Source of the DNA: JAFMJV01 sp963800275
GTDB taxonomy: Bacteria; Chloroflexota; Limnocylindria; Limnocylindrales; CSP1-4
Assembly: GCA_963800275.1 (NCBI GenBank)
Contig: CAWDAI010000015.1
Coordinates: forward strand, 1 to 64,000
Length of the DNA stretch: 64,000 nucleotides
Direction of reading: 5' to 3'
Shown here: positions 62,840-64,000 of the stretch, piece after piece
Layout of the letters: every line of letters begins with the position of its first letter
Numbering within the stretch: position 1 is the first letter of the stretch
Translations under genes and position numbers: made by a program
Notes under the pieces: model-generated
Told to the model about the DNA's origin: nothing
Databases searched by the model: none
What the model saw: only the letters and a program-made list of their open reading frames with translations

Positions 62840-64000
62840 CTGACTGGCCGGATCATGGCGTGGTGCCCGCGGTTTGGGCGCGCTACACGGATATCGACGC
62901 CGACCGCGGTGAGGGCTCGTGGCTCATCGCCCGTGACGGCACCCGCTACCTCGATTACACCAGCGGCATCGGCGTGACCAACACCGGCCATGCCCACCCC
63001 CGTGTGGTCGCCGCCGTGCAGGAGCAGGCCGCACGCATGCTGCACGCCCAGCAGAACATCGTCTACAGCCAGCCGGGCTTGCAACTGCACGAGCGACTGG
63101 CCGATCTCCTGCCCGACGGGCCCTGGCAGGCCTTCCTCTCCAACTCGGGCGCAGAGGCGGTGGAAGCGGCGGTGAAGCTGGCTCGCGTCAGCACCGCCCG
63201 CACGCCCGTCGTCGGCTTCCGCTACGGCTTCCACGGCCGGACCGCCCAGGCCATGGCCCTGACCACGGCCAAGCACACCATCCGCTCGGCCAACGAGCCC
63301 ATCGTCGGCTCCGTCTATCACGCCGATTTCCCCTACTGCTACCGCGCCAGCGGCGGCGCCCACGACCCGCTCGAGTGCAGCTGTGACTGGGAGGAGCGCC
63401 TGGAGCTGTTGTTCCACCAGGTCGTCGATCCCGACAAGGTGGCGGCACTGTTCGTGGAGCCGGTCATCGGCGAGGGTGGCTACATCGTGCCCCCGCCGGG
63501 CTTCCTGCCGCGTTTGCGTGAGATCGCCGACGAGCACGGCATGCTGCTCATCCTCGACGAGGTGCAGACCGGTTTCGGTCGCACCGGCGCCATGTTCGCG
63601 CACCAGCACGGCCCGGTGCAGCCGGACATCATGACCGTGGCCAAGGGCATCGCGTCGGGCCTGCCCCTCTCGGGCATCATCGCCCGGCGCGAGCTGATGG
63701 AGCGCTGGCCCGTGGGCACGCACGGCGGCACCTACGGCGGCAACGTGGTGTCCTGCGCGGCCGCGCTCGCGACGCTCGACGTCCTCGAGCAGGAAGGCCT
63801 CGTGGACAACGCGCGCGAACGTGGCGCCCAGCTGCTGGCCGGCCTGCGGGAGCTGCAGGCTCGCCACCCGGTCGTCGGCGATGTCCGCGGCCTGGGCCTG
63901 ATGGTAGCCATGGAGATGGTCCGACCGGGCAAGGGCGATGGTCGCGAGCCGAACCCCGCCGCGCTCAAGGCGGTGCTGGCCGCGTCGCTCGAGCGCCGGC
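62836..64000 (+). CDS. Class III PLP-dependent aminotransferase (GabT/ArgD-like), cut by window end
   Basis: About 388 codons visible, starting at a GTG that overlaps the manA stop. The product begins VTDWPDHGVVPAVWARYTDI. Class III features: DYTSGIGVTNTGHAHPRVV, AFLSNSGAEAVEAAVKLARV, GFRYGFHGRTAQAMALTTAK, LFVEPVIGEGGYIVPPPGFL, LLILDEVQTGFGRTGAMFA and the PLP lysine in TVAKGIASGLPLSGIIA. The HADFPYCYRA and GAHDPLECSCDWEERLE segments are an insertion seen in 4-aminobutyrate-type branches. Only the last ~50 residues are missing. Substrate could be 4-aminobutyrate, acetylornithine or another omega-amine. Confidence 0.9.
   Translation, partial: MTDWPDHGVVPAVWARYTDIDADRGEGSWLIARDGTRYLDYTSGIGVTNTGHAHPRVVAAVQEQAARMLHAQQNIVYSQPGLQLHERLADLLPDGPWQAFLSNSGAEAVEAAVKLARVSTARTPVVGFRYGFHGRTAQAMALTTAKHTIRSANEPIVGSVYHADFPYCYRASGGAHDPLECSCDWEERLELLFHQVVDPDKVAALFVEPVIGEGGYIVPPPGFLPRLREIADEHGMLLILDEVQTGFGRTGAMFAHQHGPVQPDIMTVAKGIASGLPLSGIIARRELMERWPVGTHGGTYGGNVVSCAAALATLDVLEQEGLVDNARERGAQLLAGLRELQARHPVVGDVRGLGLMVAMEMVRPGKGDGREPNPAALKAVLAASLERR

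Overview
The window is uniformly GC-rich bacterial DNA with short intergenic gaps, many GTG/TTG starts and many 4-bp ATGA/GTGA overlaps. Secreted proteins follow an 'AQD...SPS' style after the signal peptide, and there are kinase-less 'RLYEIDRLISRT' membrane sensors, SpoIIE/STAS signalling and sugar and peptide ABC operons. Together these suggest a chromosomal segment from a heterotrophic Chloroflexota bacterium (Limnocylindria-like) or, less likely, an actinobacterium. This is inference from style; no rRNA or tRNA gene was found.

Layout. 1-3867 (minus): dipeptide-type ABC transporter, ATPase cut by the window edge. 4117-5022: DUF1028 protein, divergent. 5023-5453: repeat-rich, gene-free gap. 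5454-13135 (minus): hoxE-F-U-Y-H [NiFe]-hydrogenase operon ending in a URO-D-family protein; its HoxF carries a fused GltD-like flavoprotein module, and hoxF, hoxU and hoxH are broken by about 13 changes of reading frame. 13500-17435: MFS and RND/MMPL transporters. 17486-20398 (minus): large BTAD/AAA/TPR regulator. 20543-26890: signalling operon with three tandem kinase-less membrane sensor-like proteins (the first damaged), a SpoIIE phosphatase fused to an RsbW-like ATPase, two STAS proteins and a conserved unknown. 26925-28441: IS1182-like element with a damaged transposase. 28458-32251: phytoene-desaturase-like oxidoreductase, secreted cupredoxin-like protein, asnS. 32306-37398: DHA2 efflux pump divergent from a tetR-ABC exporter operon. 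37469-43443 (minus): amino-sugar-type operon gntR-SIS-GH84-binding protein-two permeases, with a divergent GNAT gene resembling the C-terminal domain of O-GlcNAcase. 44379-50042: secreted protein, MFS, MDR oxidoreductase, methyltransferase, UPF0237/UPF0210 pair (the second frame-shifted). 50057-55140: ribose-type ABC importer plus FGGY kinase. 55144-56250 (minus): PreA-like dihydropyrimidine dehydrogenase subunit. 56627-61744: a 1705-residue surface protein with eight near-identical 93-94 residue repeats and an LPATD-type C-terminal anchor. 61844-64000: phosphomannose isomerase and a class III aminotransferase that runs off the right edge.

How they fit together. The genes describe an organism that takes up peptides, amino sugars and other sugars, exports drugs or lipids, senses stress through partner switching and may oxidise or evolve hydrogen through an NAD(P)-linked soluble hydrogenase. 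The most unusual items are the HoxF-GltD fusion, the clustering of frame changes in that one operon, the split O-GlcNAcase-like gene pair, the triplicated sensor array and the repetitive surface protein.
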